This document shows positions 51,703 through 58,895 of a stretch of DNA of 64,000 nucleotides, piece by piece. The position numbers and the translations under genes were made by a program. Origin of the DNA: Larkinella knui (lineage in GTDB: Bacteria > Bacteroidota > Bacteroidia > Cytophagales > Spirosomataceae); NCBI RefSeq assembly GCF_003858645.1, contig NZ_RQJP01000006.1:496001-560000 (forward strand), written 5' to 3'. The notes beneath the pieces are model-generated. The model saw only the letters and a list, made by a program, of their open reading frames with translations, ran no database searches and was not told the DNA's origin. Each line of letters starts with the position of its first letter. Positions within the stretch are counted from its first letter, which is position 1.

Positions 51703-51796
51703 CGGTTTTCAGTTTACGGTTTACGGTGGCTGACGCGCTCTAGCTGGCGCATGAAGGATAACGCGTCAGCCACCGTAAACTGTAAACCGAAAACCG
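51703..51796. repeat. Family A palindrome between the thioredoxin-like gene and proC
   Basis: Arms 51703-51737 and 51762-51796 pair over 35 bases with two mismatches. The core GGTGGCTGACGCG matches the other family A elements; the outer arms are built of TTTACGGT-like words. The right arm ends 4 bases before the upstream gene's stop at 51801. Confidence 0.88.
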
Positions 51797-51800
51797 TCAA

Positions 51801-52949
51801 TTATTTATCCAGAATGGATTCCAGTTTTTGCTCCAAAGCCGGGCCGCGGAGGTTTCGGGCAATGATTTTTCCATCTTTATCCAGCAAAAACGTGGTTGGA
51901 ATTACCTGAATCGAATATTGCTGGGCAACGGCGGAACTCCCGTTTTTCTTGCCCAATACGTTCGTCCAGATCATACCGTCGTTTTCGATGGCTTTCAGCC
52001 AGGCATTCTTGTTGTCATCGAGTGAAATACTGAATACTTCAAACCCCTTTTCCTTGTACTTATTATACATCCGTACCACATTCGGGTTTTCTTCCCGACA
52101 CGGTTTGCACCACGACGCCCAGAAGTCGATCAGGACGTATTTGCCACGCAATGAAGACAGGCTAATCACCTGACCCTTTGCATCTTCCAGCGTCACATCC
52201 GGTGCCAGCGCCCCCTCGACCACCGCGACCTGTGTAGCCTGAGCCGCCATTTCGCTCTTGGCCATCGTCACAAAGTTGATGAAGGCCTGGGCCTGTTTGC
52301 CGGTCAACTTGGCTTTCTGCATTTGCTCTGCCAGCGATTCATACAAGGGAAAATGCTCTTTTGGATCCAGGTATTTGAGCGCAATCATCGCCACACTCGA
52401 GGTGCCCATCTGCGGAATCATCGCCTTGATCGTGTCGATGACCTGCTTGTTGGTGGCCATCACTTCCCGATCAATGGCTTCACCTTTTTTAAGGTCATTT
52501 TTCTGGGCAGCTTCGGCGGCTTGTTTTTGCCACTCTTTGCTTTTTTTCTGCATCATGGCATCGATTGCCACAATTTTCGGATAATACTCCATGTTCACGG
52601 AGCCTTTTATCCGAAGCTTGTTTTTATCGTTCAGATCCGCCGTAACGGCCAGATTTTCACCTCCTTCTACCAGCAAACTCGCAAACTGCTCATTGGCAAG
52701 GTTGAGTTTGTAAAAACTCCCGCCGTTTATTTCGTTGCCTTTCAGCGCAAAACTTCCATTGGCGTCGATCTGGGTCGAATCGAGTCGTTTGGAAACCTTC
52801 TCGTTCGTCTCCAAATAGGCTTTACTGCCCGGCTTTGCATGTTGCACCGTGCCTGTTACCGTAAATTCTTTTCCGGCATTCTGAGCAAAAGCCGCCAGGG
52901 GCAAGGCTAAACCCACTAAAACGACAAATCCAATCCGATTTTTTTTCAT
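51801..52949 (-). CDS. TlpA-like thioredoxin-fold lipoprotein or periplasmic protein
   Basis: A 382-residue exported protein with a signal peptide (LALPLAAFAQ). The N-terminal part (residues about 28-120) resembles the DUF4369 beta domain common in Bacteroidota, followed by a helical linker and a C-terminal thioredoxin fold with the active site FWASWCKPCREENP (about 272-285) and the cis-proline VIPTTFLLD. It probably reduces or isomerises periplasmic disulfides. It follows gatB by 12 bases and is likely co-transcribed. Confidence 0.88.
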   Translation of the reverse strand: MKKNRIGFVVLVGLALPLAAFAQNAGKEFTVTGTVQHAKPGSKAYLETNEKVSKRLDSTQIDANGSFALKGNEINGGSFYKLNLANEQFASLLVEGGENLAVTADLNDKNKLRIKGSVNMEYYPKIVAIDAMMQKKSKEWQKQAAEAAQKNDLKKGEAIDREVMATNKQVIDTIKAMIPQMGTSSVAMIALKYLDPKEHFPLYESLAEQMQKAKLTGKQAQAFINFVTMAKSEMAAQATQVAVVEGALAPDVTLEDAKGQVISLSSLRGKYVLIDFWASWCKPCREENPNVVRMYNKYKEKGFEVFSISLDDNKNAWLKAIENDGMIWTNVLGKKNGSSAVAQQYSIQVIPTTFLLDKDGKIIARNLRGPALEQKLESILDK

Positions 52950-52961
52950 CTTACCTGTACG

Positions 52962-54461
52962 TTATAACGGAGAAGACAATGATTTTTGAAGCAATTCATT
53001 GGTCAGTTTCGGGTCGGCGCTGCCTTTCGATTTTTTCATTACTTCACCCACAAACAGGCCCAGTAACCCTTTCTTACCCTTTTTATATTCTTTGACTTTG
53101 TCGGGCCAGGCCGCCAGCACCTCATCTACCAACGTCTGCAACGTATCGGTATTGCTGTTTTGCAGTAAATTCTGTTCCTGCGCCACCTGTTCCGGTGACT
53201 TTTCCGGCTGTTCGATCAACACCGGAAAAATCCGCTGGCTGGCCGTCGAGAAGCTCACTTTGCCCGAATCCACTAAGCTGATTAATTCCGCTAATTTTTC
53301 GACCGAAAGTGGAAACTGACCATCACGCAGCGATTTTTCGGACAGCTGGGCTTTCACCGGCCCCATAATCCAGTTGGAAACCGCTTTATAATGGGTCGTC
53401 AATTGACCAACGGCTTCAAAATAATCCGCCAGTTCTTTCACATCGGCTAGCAAAGCCGCATCGTATTCCGGTAAACCGTAGTGATTGAGGAGTTTTTCAT
53501 ATCGCTCTTTCGGAAGGGCGGGCATGTTGGCGCGGATCTCGGCCAGCCATTCGTCCGACACCACCACCGGACTCAGATCCGGGTCCGGAAAATACCGGTA
53601 GTCGTTCATGGTTTCCTTCATCCGCATGCCGTGCGTCAGTCCGGTATGGGCGTCGAACATGCGGGTTTCCTGAACGATGGTTCCGCCGGTTTCGATGGCC
53701 TCGACCTGCCGCCGTTGCTCCGATTCGATGGCCCGCTGGACGTTGCGGATCGAGTTCATGTTTTTGATTTCGACTTTGGTCCCAAATTCCTCTTCGCCCC
53801 ACAAGCGCACCGAAACGTTGACATCGCAGCGCAGCGAGCCTTCTTCCATGTTGCCGTCGCAAATGTCGAGATACCGCACCAGCCGCCGGACTTCGGTCAG
53901 ATACGCGGCCGCTTCTTCGGCACTGCGAATAACCGGGTCGGTCACCATCTCGATCAGGGGCGTTCCGGCGCGGTTATAATCCAGAACGGTGTGCCAGTCG
54001 CCGTCGTGAATCGATTTTCCGGCGTCTTCCTCCAGGTGAATGTGATGCAGCAAAACCGCTTTTTCGACGACTTGTCCGTTGGCATCTTTGAATTTCACCG
54101 GCACTTCACCACCGACGCAAATCGGCGTTTTATCCTGCGATAACTGGTATCCTTTCGGCAGATCGGGATAGAAATAATTTTTACGGGCAAAAATGTTGTA
54201 TTGCGTAATCGCGGATCGACAGGCCAGACCCATTCTGACCGCCAGTTCGACGGCTTTCCGGTTGAGTTTGGGTAACGTACCCGGATGCCCCAGCGTGATG
54301 ACACTAATGTTGGTATTGGGTTCGCTGCCGAAGTGGTTGGAATCGGCGGCAAAGATTTTCGTTGCCGTCAGGAGCTGGCAGTGAACTTCCAGACCAATTA
54401 CCAGCTCATATTTTGCCAGTACCCCGGCAGATACCGTCTTTTCGGCCGTTTCTGAAACCAT
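52962..54461 (-). CDS. gatB: Aspartyl/glutamyl-tRNA amidotransferase subunit B
   Basis: Subunit B of GatCAB, which converts Glu-tRNA(Gln) or Asp-tRNA(Asn) to the amides. The 499 residues include YELVIGLEVHCQLLT, LGHPGTLPKLNRKAVELAV, and the zinc/substrate region around VRRLVRYLDICDGNMEEGSL, plus the C-terminal tail domain (KKSKGSADPKLTNELLQKSL). gatA and gatC are not in the window. A perfect -7 element on the minus strand (TATCTTTG, 54606-54599) suggests a leader of about 130 bases that contains a family A palindrome. Confidence 0.96.
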   Translation of the reverse strand: MVSETAEKTVSAGVLAKYELVIGLEVHCQLLTATKIFAADSNHFGSEPNTNISVITLGHPGTLPKLNRKAVELAVRMGLACRSAITQYNIFARKNYFYPDLPKGYQLSQDKTPICVGGEVPVKFKDANGQVVEKAVLLHHIHLEEDAGKSIHDGDWHTVLDYNRAGTPLIEMVTDPVIRSAEEAAAYLTEVRRLVRYLDICDGNMEEGSLRCDVNVSVRLWGEEEFGTKVEIKNMNSIRNVQRAIESEQRRQVEAIETGGTIVQETRMFDAHTGLTHGMRMKETMNDYRYFPDPDLSPVVVSDEWLAEIRANMPALPKERYEKLLNHYGLPEYDAALLADVKELADYFEAVGQLTTHYKAVSNWIMGPVKAQLSEKSLRDGQFPLSVEKLAELISLVDSGKVSFSTASQRIFPVLIEQPEKSPEQVAQEQNLLQNSNTDTLQTLVDEVLAAWPDKVKEYKKGKKGLLGLFVGEVMKKSKGSADPKLTNELLQKSLSSPL

Positions 54462-54839
54462 AGGCTAAACCTTAGTAAGATTGAGATACTAGTCCCGTTT
54501 ACAGTTTTCCATTTACGGTTTATGGTGGCTGACGCATTCTTAGTAAGCGTGCGTCAGCCACCGTAAACTGAAAACCGTAAACTATAAACCAGAAACCGCA
54601 AAGATACGGTTAAAATCTCATTTCACTATTCAGGGGACTACTTGTAAAAAACCGCTTTTTATTGACTGATTTTTATACAAACAGTGATTATAAAAACAAC
54701 TTTTGAGATCGTTACTGTACGGCAACGCATTGTATACAAATAAGTTATAAATTTATTAACGATATTTTATAGGTGAATCAACGAAGATTTGCCAATTAAA
54801 AAATTGCATTCTGTCCATTTATCAAAACTTAATACAACC
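54462..54839. other. Divergent intergenic region with a family A palindrome and gatB promoter element
   Basis: Bases 54497-54590 hold a palindrome: the core 54518-54535 pairs with 54550-54567 (TTTAYGGTGGCTGACGCA) with one mismatch, and imperfect TTTACGG-like arms extend outward. CAAAGATA at 54599-54606 is TATCTTTG on the minus strand, a -7 element reading toward gatB. The rest to 54839 is AT-rich with no gene seen. Confidence 0.6.
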
Positions 54840-55262
54840 ATGAAAAGGAAAATTTACAATTCGCAGAATCTGAAACGGGCCCTGCTGATGCTGGCCGTTG
54901 CGGGCGGATTAACCCGGTATTCGGCGCGGGCTCAAACACCGGAAGCCATCCGCGAAACGGCGAAAGAGAACCCGGCGCTGGAATTATCATTTCGGGAAGT
55001 GAGTACGTTGAAGTTTCGCCTTGAAGTCACCAGGCCGTTTTTGCTGCTCCATGATGCGGTCAGTGTTTTTATTCTCACCAAAGACCGTCAAATTTTATAT
55101 GCCAGGACCTATTCGCATCATGCGTTGCGAATTACGACGTTTGACCTTTCAACTTTGCAGGATGGAACGTATGGGTTTGAAGTTCGCTCGGGCGATGAGC
55201 GGGTAACCCAATTATTTGATATCAAGACGAAATCGAAGCGGGTTATTCTGGCCCGGAATTAA
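54840..55262 (+). CDS. Small exported protein, unknown, beta-sandwich-like
   Basis: A 140-residue protein starting at the ATG at 54840, followed by a signal peptide that ends near YSARAQ. I do not recognise a named family. The C-terminal ~70 residues (TKDRQILYARTYSHHALRIT, then DLSTLQDGTYGFEVRSGD) have the strand pattern of the small beta-sandwiches found in Bacteroidota secreted proteins and of type IX sorting domains, with the D-L-S-x-L-x-x-G-x-Y motif, though here it is most of the mature protein. It stands alone, divergent from gatB. Confidence 0.65.
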   Translation: MKRKIYNSQNLKRALLMLAVAGGLTRYSARAQTPEAIRETAKENPALELSFREVSTLKFRLEVTRPFLLLHDAVSVFILTKDRQILYARTYSHHALRITTFDLSTLQDGTYGFEVRSGDERVTQLFDIKTKSKRVILARN

Positions 55263-55310
55263 AATTGAGTATTCGTCAAGAACGGCCGGATGTACTGCAT
55301 CGGGCCGTTT

Positions 55311-56147
55311 TTATTGCCCGCTCCACCGAAATCGCACGTAGGTCTGCGCCAGCAAAGCGATCTTTTTCATATCCGGAACCCGCACCCGCTCCTCCTGAAT
55401 CCGCGATGCCGGCACCTGTTTGATTTTGTTAAACAGGGTTTGGTAGTACGTATAGGCCAGATAAACGCCCATTCGGGCCCCGCGCGGAAGATTTAGAATG
55501 CCCATATAGGCTTCATCAAAATCGCGCTGAATGTCTTCTTCGATAAGCCGCTTGGCGTCTTTGGTAAAGGCATTGAAATCGACACCGGGGAAATAAATGC
55601 GGCCCCGATCCACGTAATCACTCTTGAGATCACGCAAAAAATTCACTTTCTGAAAGGCCGATCCCAGTTTCCTGGCGGGCTCTTCCAACCGTTCATACAT
55701 AGCTTTATCGCCTTCGCAAAAGACTCGCAGACACATCAATCCCACTACTTCTGCGGAGCCATAAATATAGTCCTGATAGCTGTTGTCGTTGTATTGATTG
55801 CAATACAGGTCCATTTCCATGCTTTTCAGGAATGAATCGATCATTTTCCGTTCAATACCGTATTCCTTGACGACCCCCTGAAATGAGTGTAAAATCGGGT
55901 TCAGGCTAATACCGCTCTCAATGGCTTCGTAGGTATCCCGCTTGAATTTTTCCAGTAAATACTTCTGATCATGGTTGTAAAACGTGTCTACAATCTCGTC
56001 GGCATACCGGACAAAACCGTAAACGGCATAAATCGGAAAGTGAAACTTGCGGCTTAACGTTTTGATACCCAGTGTAAAGGAAGTACTGTAATACTCGGTA
56101 ACCAGCTTGCTGCACTCTAACGCAGTTCGATTGAATAACTCGATCAT
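55311..56147 (-). CDS. crtB: Phytoene/squalene synthase family protein
   Basis: Joins two geranylgeranyl diphosphates to phytoene, the first carotenoid-specific step. The 278 residues carry both Asp-rich substrate motifs: DEIVDTF (about residue 50) and NFLRDLKSDYVDRGRIYFP (about 167-185). It follows crtI by about 77 bases on the same strand, the usual pairing. A squalene-type role is unlikely given the partner. Confidence 0.9.
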   Translation of the reverse strand: MIELFNRTALECSKLVTEYYSTSFTLGIKTLSRKFHFPIYAVYGFVRYADEIVDTFYNHDQKYLLEKFKRDTYEAIESGISLNPILHSFQGVVKEYGIERKMIDSFLKSMEMDLYCNQYNDNSYQDYIYGSAEVVGLMCLRVFCEGDKAMYERLEEPARKLGSAFQKVNFLRDLKSDYVDRGRIYFPGVDFNAFTKDAKRLIEEDIQRDFDEAYMGILNLPRGARMGVYLAYTYYQTLFNKIKQVPASRIQEERVRVPDMKKIALLAQTYVRFRWSGQ

Positions 56148-56224
56148 AGGGGTCGTTGCTGGGCTGAACCGTCTTCAGACAGACGCAGGAACAGCTATTA
56201 GTGTTAAATTTAAAGACAAGTCAC

Positions 56225-57697
56225 TTATCCAAACTCCTTGGTTACTTCATCCGCTACCACGAGTCCAGAAATCAACGAGGGTGGAACGCCGGGGCCGGGC
56301 ACTGTTAATTGGCCCGTGTAAAACAAGTTGTTTACCCTTTTGTTCTTCAGGCCCGGCTTCAGAATCGCAGTCTGCCGGAGCGTGTTGGCCAGCCCGTAGG
56401 CGTTGCCCCGGAAGGCATTGTAATCGGCGATAAAATTGCTGTGGGCGTAACTTCGTTTAAAAATTACATGCTCCCGAATGCCCTCACCCACATAGGCTTC
56501 CAGCCGATCCATCACGATGTTGTAATACCGCTCGCGCGTTTCTTCCGGGTCATTCAAATCCGGCGCTACCGGAATCAGGATAAACAGATTTTCCATGCCC
56601 GCCGGAGCTACACTCGGATCGGTTTTCGACGGTGCCGACACATAAAACAACGGGCGCGTAGGCCACTGCGGTTTTTCGTAAATCTCACGCGCATGTTGCC
56701 CAAAATCTTCGTCGAAAAACAGGTTATGATGCTGCAGACGCGGCACCCGCTTATCAACTCCCAGGTAAAACAGCAACGACGACGGTGCTAAAACCCGGCT
56801 GTTCCAGTATGACTCGCCGTAATTGCGGTATTCGGGAGCCAGCAATTTGCTGTCGACATGCTGGTAATCAGCCCCGGCCACCACCACATCGGCCTCGAAA
56901 GTCCCCTGGTAGGTTTCGACTTTGTTGGCATTACCATTTGTTACATCAATTTGTTTGACCGGATGGTTTAATAAAATCTTCACTCCTTTCTCCTCCGCCA
57001 GTGCCACCATCGCTTTCACGATTTCGTGCATACCGCCCATTGGATACCAGGTGCCCATCGTAATTTCGGCATAGTTCATCAAACTGTACATCGCAGGCGT
57101 GTTGGCGGGCGTTGCTCCGAGAAATAAAATCGGGAACTCCATCAACTGCAAAATCCGCTCGTTTGAAAAATACTTACGGACATGACTGGAAAAAGACTGA
57201 AACACATCCAGTTGCACCACGTCTTTGAGCAGTTTCAAACTCATGAATTCGGACACCCGCCGACTTGGTTTCCAGACGAAATTGTTAATGCCAACATCGT
57301 ATTTATAAGCCGCCTGCTCCAGAAAATCGAGTAACCGACGGCTGGCTCCCGGCTCCATTTCTTCAAAAACCGCCTGCAGGTTTTCAATTCCGGCGGGAAG
57401 GTTAACCGCATCGTCAGCACCAAAAATGACTGCATACGACGGATCGAGCCGCACGAGATTGTAATAATCGGACGGTTTTTTTCCAAAACGACCGAAGTAG
57501 GTTTCAAAAACGTCGGGCATCCAATACCAGCTGGGCCCCATATCGAATGTAAAACCTTCTTCCTGAAATAGACGCGCACGACCACCCGCCTGACTGTTTT
57601 TTTCCAGAATGGTTACTTCAAACCCTTTGTCGGCCAGACTGGTTGCGGCCGACAAACCGGCAAAGCCGGCTCCTATCACAATGACACGTTTAGACAT
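56225..57697 (-). CDS. crtI: Phytoene desaturase
   Basis: FAD-dependent enzyme that desaturates phytoene to lycopene-type carotenes. The 490 residues begin with the dinucleotide fold RVIVIGAGFAGLSAATSLAD, then GGRARLFQEEGFTFDMGPSW, and end with the carotenoid-desaturase signature TGQLTVPGPGVPPSLISG. It lies before crtB. Later genes for carotenoid end-group modification are not in the window. A ~190-base leader with two hairpins may precede it. Confidence 0.94.
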   Translation of the reverse strand: MSKRVIVIGAGFAGLSAATSLADKGFEVTILEKNSQAGGRARLFQEEGFTFDMGPSWYWMPDVFETYFGRFGKKPSDYYNLVRLDPSYAVIFGADDAVNLPAGIENLQAVFEEMEPGASRRLLDFLEQAAYKYDVGINNFVWKPSRRVSEFMSLKLLKDVVQLDVFQSFSSHVRKYFSNERILQLMEFPILFLGATPANTPAMYSLMNYAEITMGTWYPMGGMHEIVKAMVALAEEKGVKILLNHPVKQIDVTNGNANKVETYQGTFEADVVVAGADYQHVDSKLLAPEYRNYGESYWNSRVLAPSSLLFYLGVDKRVPRLQHHNLFFDEDFGQHAREIYEKPQWPTRPLFYVSAPSKTDPSVAPAGMENLFILIPVAPDLNDPEETRERYYNIVMDRLEAYVGEGIREHVIFKRSYAHSNFIADYNAFRGNAYGLANTLRQTAILKPGLKNKRVNNLFYTGQLTVPGPGVPPSLISGLVVADEVTKEFG

Positions 57698-57793
57698 GTG
57701 TAAAAATTTAGCAGCTCCTAACTCCCTGAAGGTAGCTCTTTAAAAATCCGGATGCTGAAAGTCACGTTAGAGTGCCGGGTAATAAACACAAAA

Positions 57794-57817
57794 AAGACGG
57801 ATTGAAAAATCCGTCTT
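57794..57817 (-). terminator. Intrinsic terminator on the minus strand upstream of crtI
   Basis: On the minus strand AAGACGGATT, a 4-base loop and AATCCGTCTT form a perfect 10-bp stem followed by a run of T. It lies between the ECF sigma gene and crtI. Confidence 0.8.
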
Positions 57818-57830
57818 GTGCCGTAACCAA

Positions 57831-57859
57831 AAAAGTTAGACGGAAACCATCTAACTTTT
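57831..57859. promoter_or_regulatory. Second hairpin in the crtI upstream region
   Basis: AAAAGTTAGACGG pairs with 57847-57859 with one mismatch around AAA. It shares the word AGACGG with the terminator next to it. Just upstream (minus strand) lies TACATTTG at 57904-57897, an exact -7 element, with TTG at 57929-57927. Confidence 0.6.
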
Positions 57860-57995
57860 CGGAACCTTCCTCTTTTTTAACCAAAAACTACTCAATCAAA
57901 TGTATTTTGAGAATCAAGGAAGTAGACAAGAGAACAAAGACTTTTACTAACTTCTGTATGGCCTTTTCTCTCCTGCCTATCCTTTTTACTCTAGC

Positions 57996-58508
57996 TTACG
58001 CCTGATAAGCGTATACTTTCAATTTATCTTTTAACTCTTTACGAGCGATGTGGATGCGGTTTTTAACAGTTCCAATGGGAATATCCAGACGGGCAGCAAT
58101 TTCGTGGTATTTAAAACCCCGGAAGTGCATCATAAACGGTGTCCGATAGGTATCATCCAGCGCATTTACGGCCCGGTTGATGTCATCCTGTGCAAAGGAT
58201 GAATAAGCGGTATTGTCGGTGCTGCTTTCCATCGAATTGATGTAGTGCAGATTGTCCGTCGTATCGATGAACGTATTTTTCCGCACCATTCTCTGGTAAT
58301 TCGTAATAAAGGTATTTTTCATAATGGTATACAACCATGCTTTCAGGTTCGTACCATCAGTATATTTATCGCGGTTCGTAAAAGCCTTCAATAAAGTGTC
58401 CTGCAGTAAGTCATTTGCATCTTCAACATCTTTCGTTAAACGCAGAGCAAATGGCTTCAGCGACTTTGAAACTTTGCCGATGTTGTAGGTAAATTCAAGT
58501 GCTGTCAT
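57996..58508 (-). CDS. ECF-type RNA polymerase sigma factor next to carotenoid genes
   Basis: A 170-residue ECF sigma factor. Region 2 (LTKDVEDANDLLQDTLLKAF) and region 4 (LDDTYRTPFMMHFRGFKYHE, then IAARLDIPIGTVKNRIHIAR) are intact. No anti-sigma gene is adjacent. A sigma gene upstream of crtI and crtB is a recurring Bacteroidota arrangement, reminiscent of light- or stress-controlled carotenogenesis elsewhere, so control of the crt genes is likely but inferred. Confidence 0.94.
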   Translation of the reverse strand: MTALEFTYNIGKVSKSLKPFALRLTKDVEDANDLLQDTLLKAFTNRDKYTDGTNLKAWLYTIMKNTFITNYQRMVRKNTFIDTTDNLHYINSMESSTDNTAYSSFAQDDINRAVNALDDTYRTPFMMHFRGFKYHEIAARLDIPIGTVKNRIHIARKELKDKLKVYAYQA

Positions 58509-58895
58509 GATCTATAAGTCGTTTTTGTTGAACCAAGTCTGATATCCATTAGACAAGAATGCAACCAAACCTGTAGATTTCTGTATTCGATGTTACCAAA
58601 ACGCCTTAATTTAATGAAATACAGCCGTTTATAATTAATCAATCGAGCGAACGGGACCACTATGCCAAACGATGTCAAAGAACGAGTTGTGGAAATTCTA
58701 CCACAGTGTGTGGAATCGCACACCACACTTTGTTTAATCTTTCCCAAAAATAGTTAAACAAAGTAGAGAAACAAGGCTTTTGTTCATTTTATGTTGGCTG
58801 TCTGTCAGTCTAATGTAGGTAAATTAGAGCCCAACAATGTTGCAACCTAGTTGCAAATAATATAATTTTGTTGTTTACAAAAAGTACGTAACTAA
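58509..58895. other. Divergent intergenic region between the sigma gene and the TonB receptor gene
   Basis: 387 bases, AT-rich. GTGG-N8-CCAC at about 58689-58705 and AGTGTG with CACACT at 58705-58729 are small overlapping dyads. The receptor promoter and a TTGCAAC dyad lie at 58842-58870. No gene is seen. I find no clear -7 element for the sigma gene. Confidence 0.5.
58842..58870 (+). promoter_or_regulatory. Promoter with overlapping inverted repeat for the TonB receptor
   Basis: TTG at 58842-58844 and TAATTTTG at 58863-58870 (18-base spacing) fit the Bacteroidota promoter type. TTGCAAC-CTA-GTTGCAA at 58842-58858 is a perfect 7-3-7 inverted repeat covering the -33 element and much of the spacer, where a repressor could bind. 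Confidence 0.6.
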
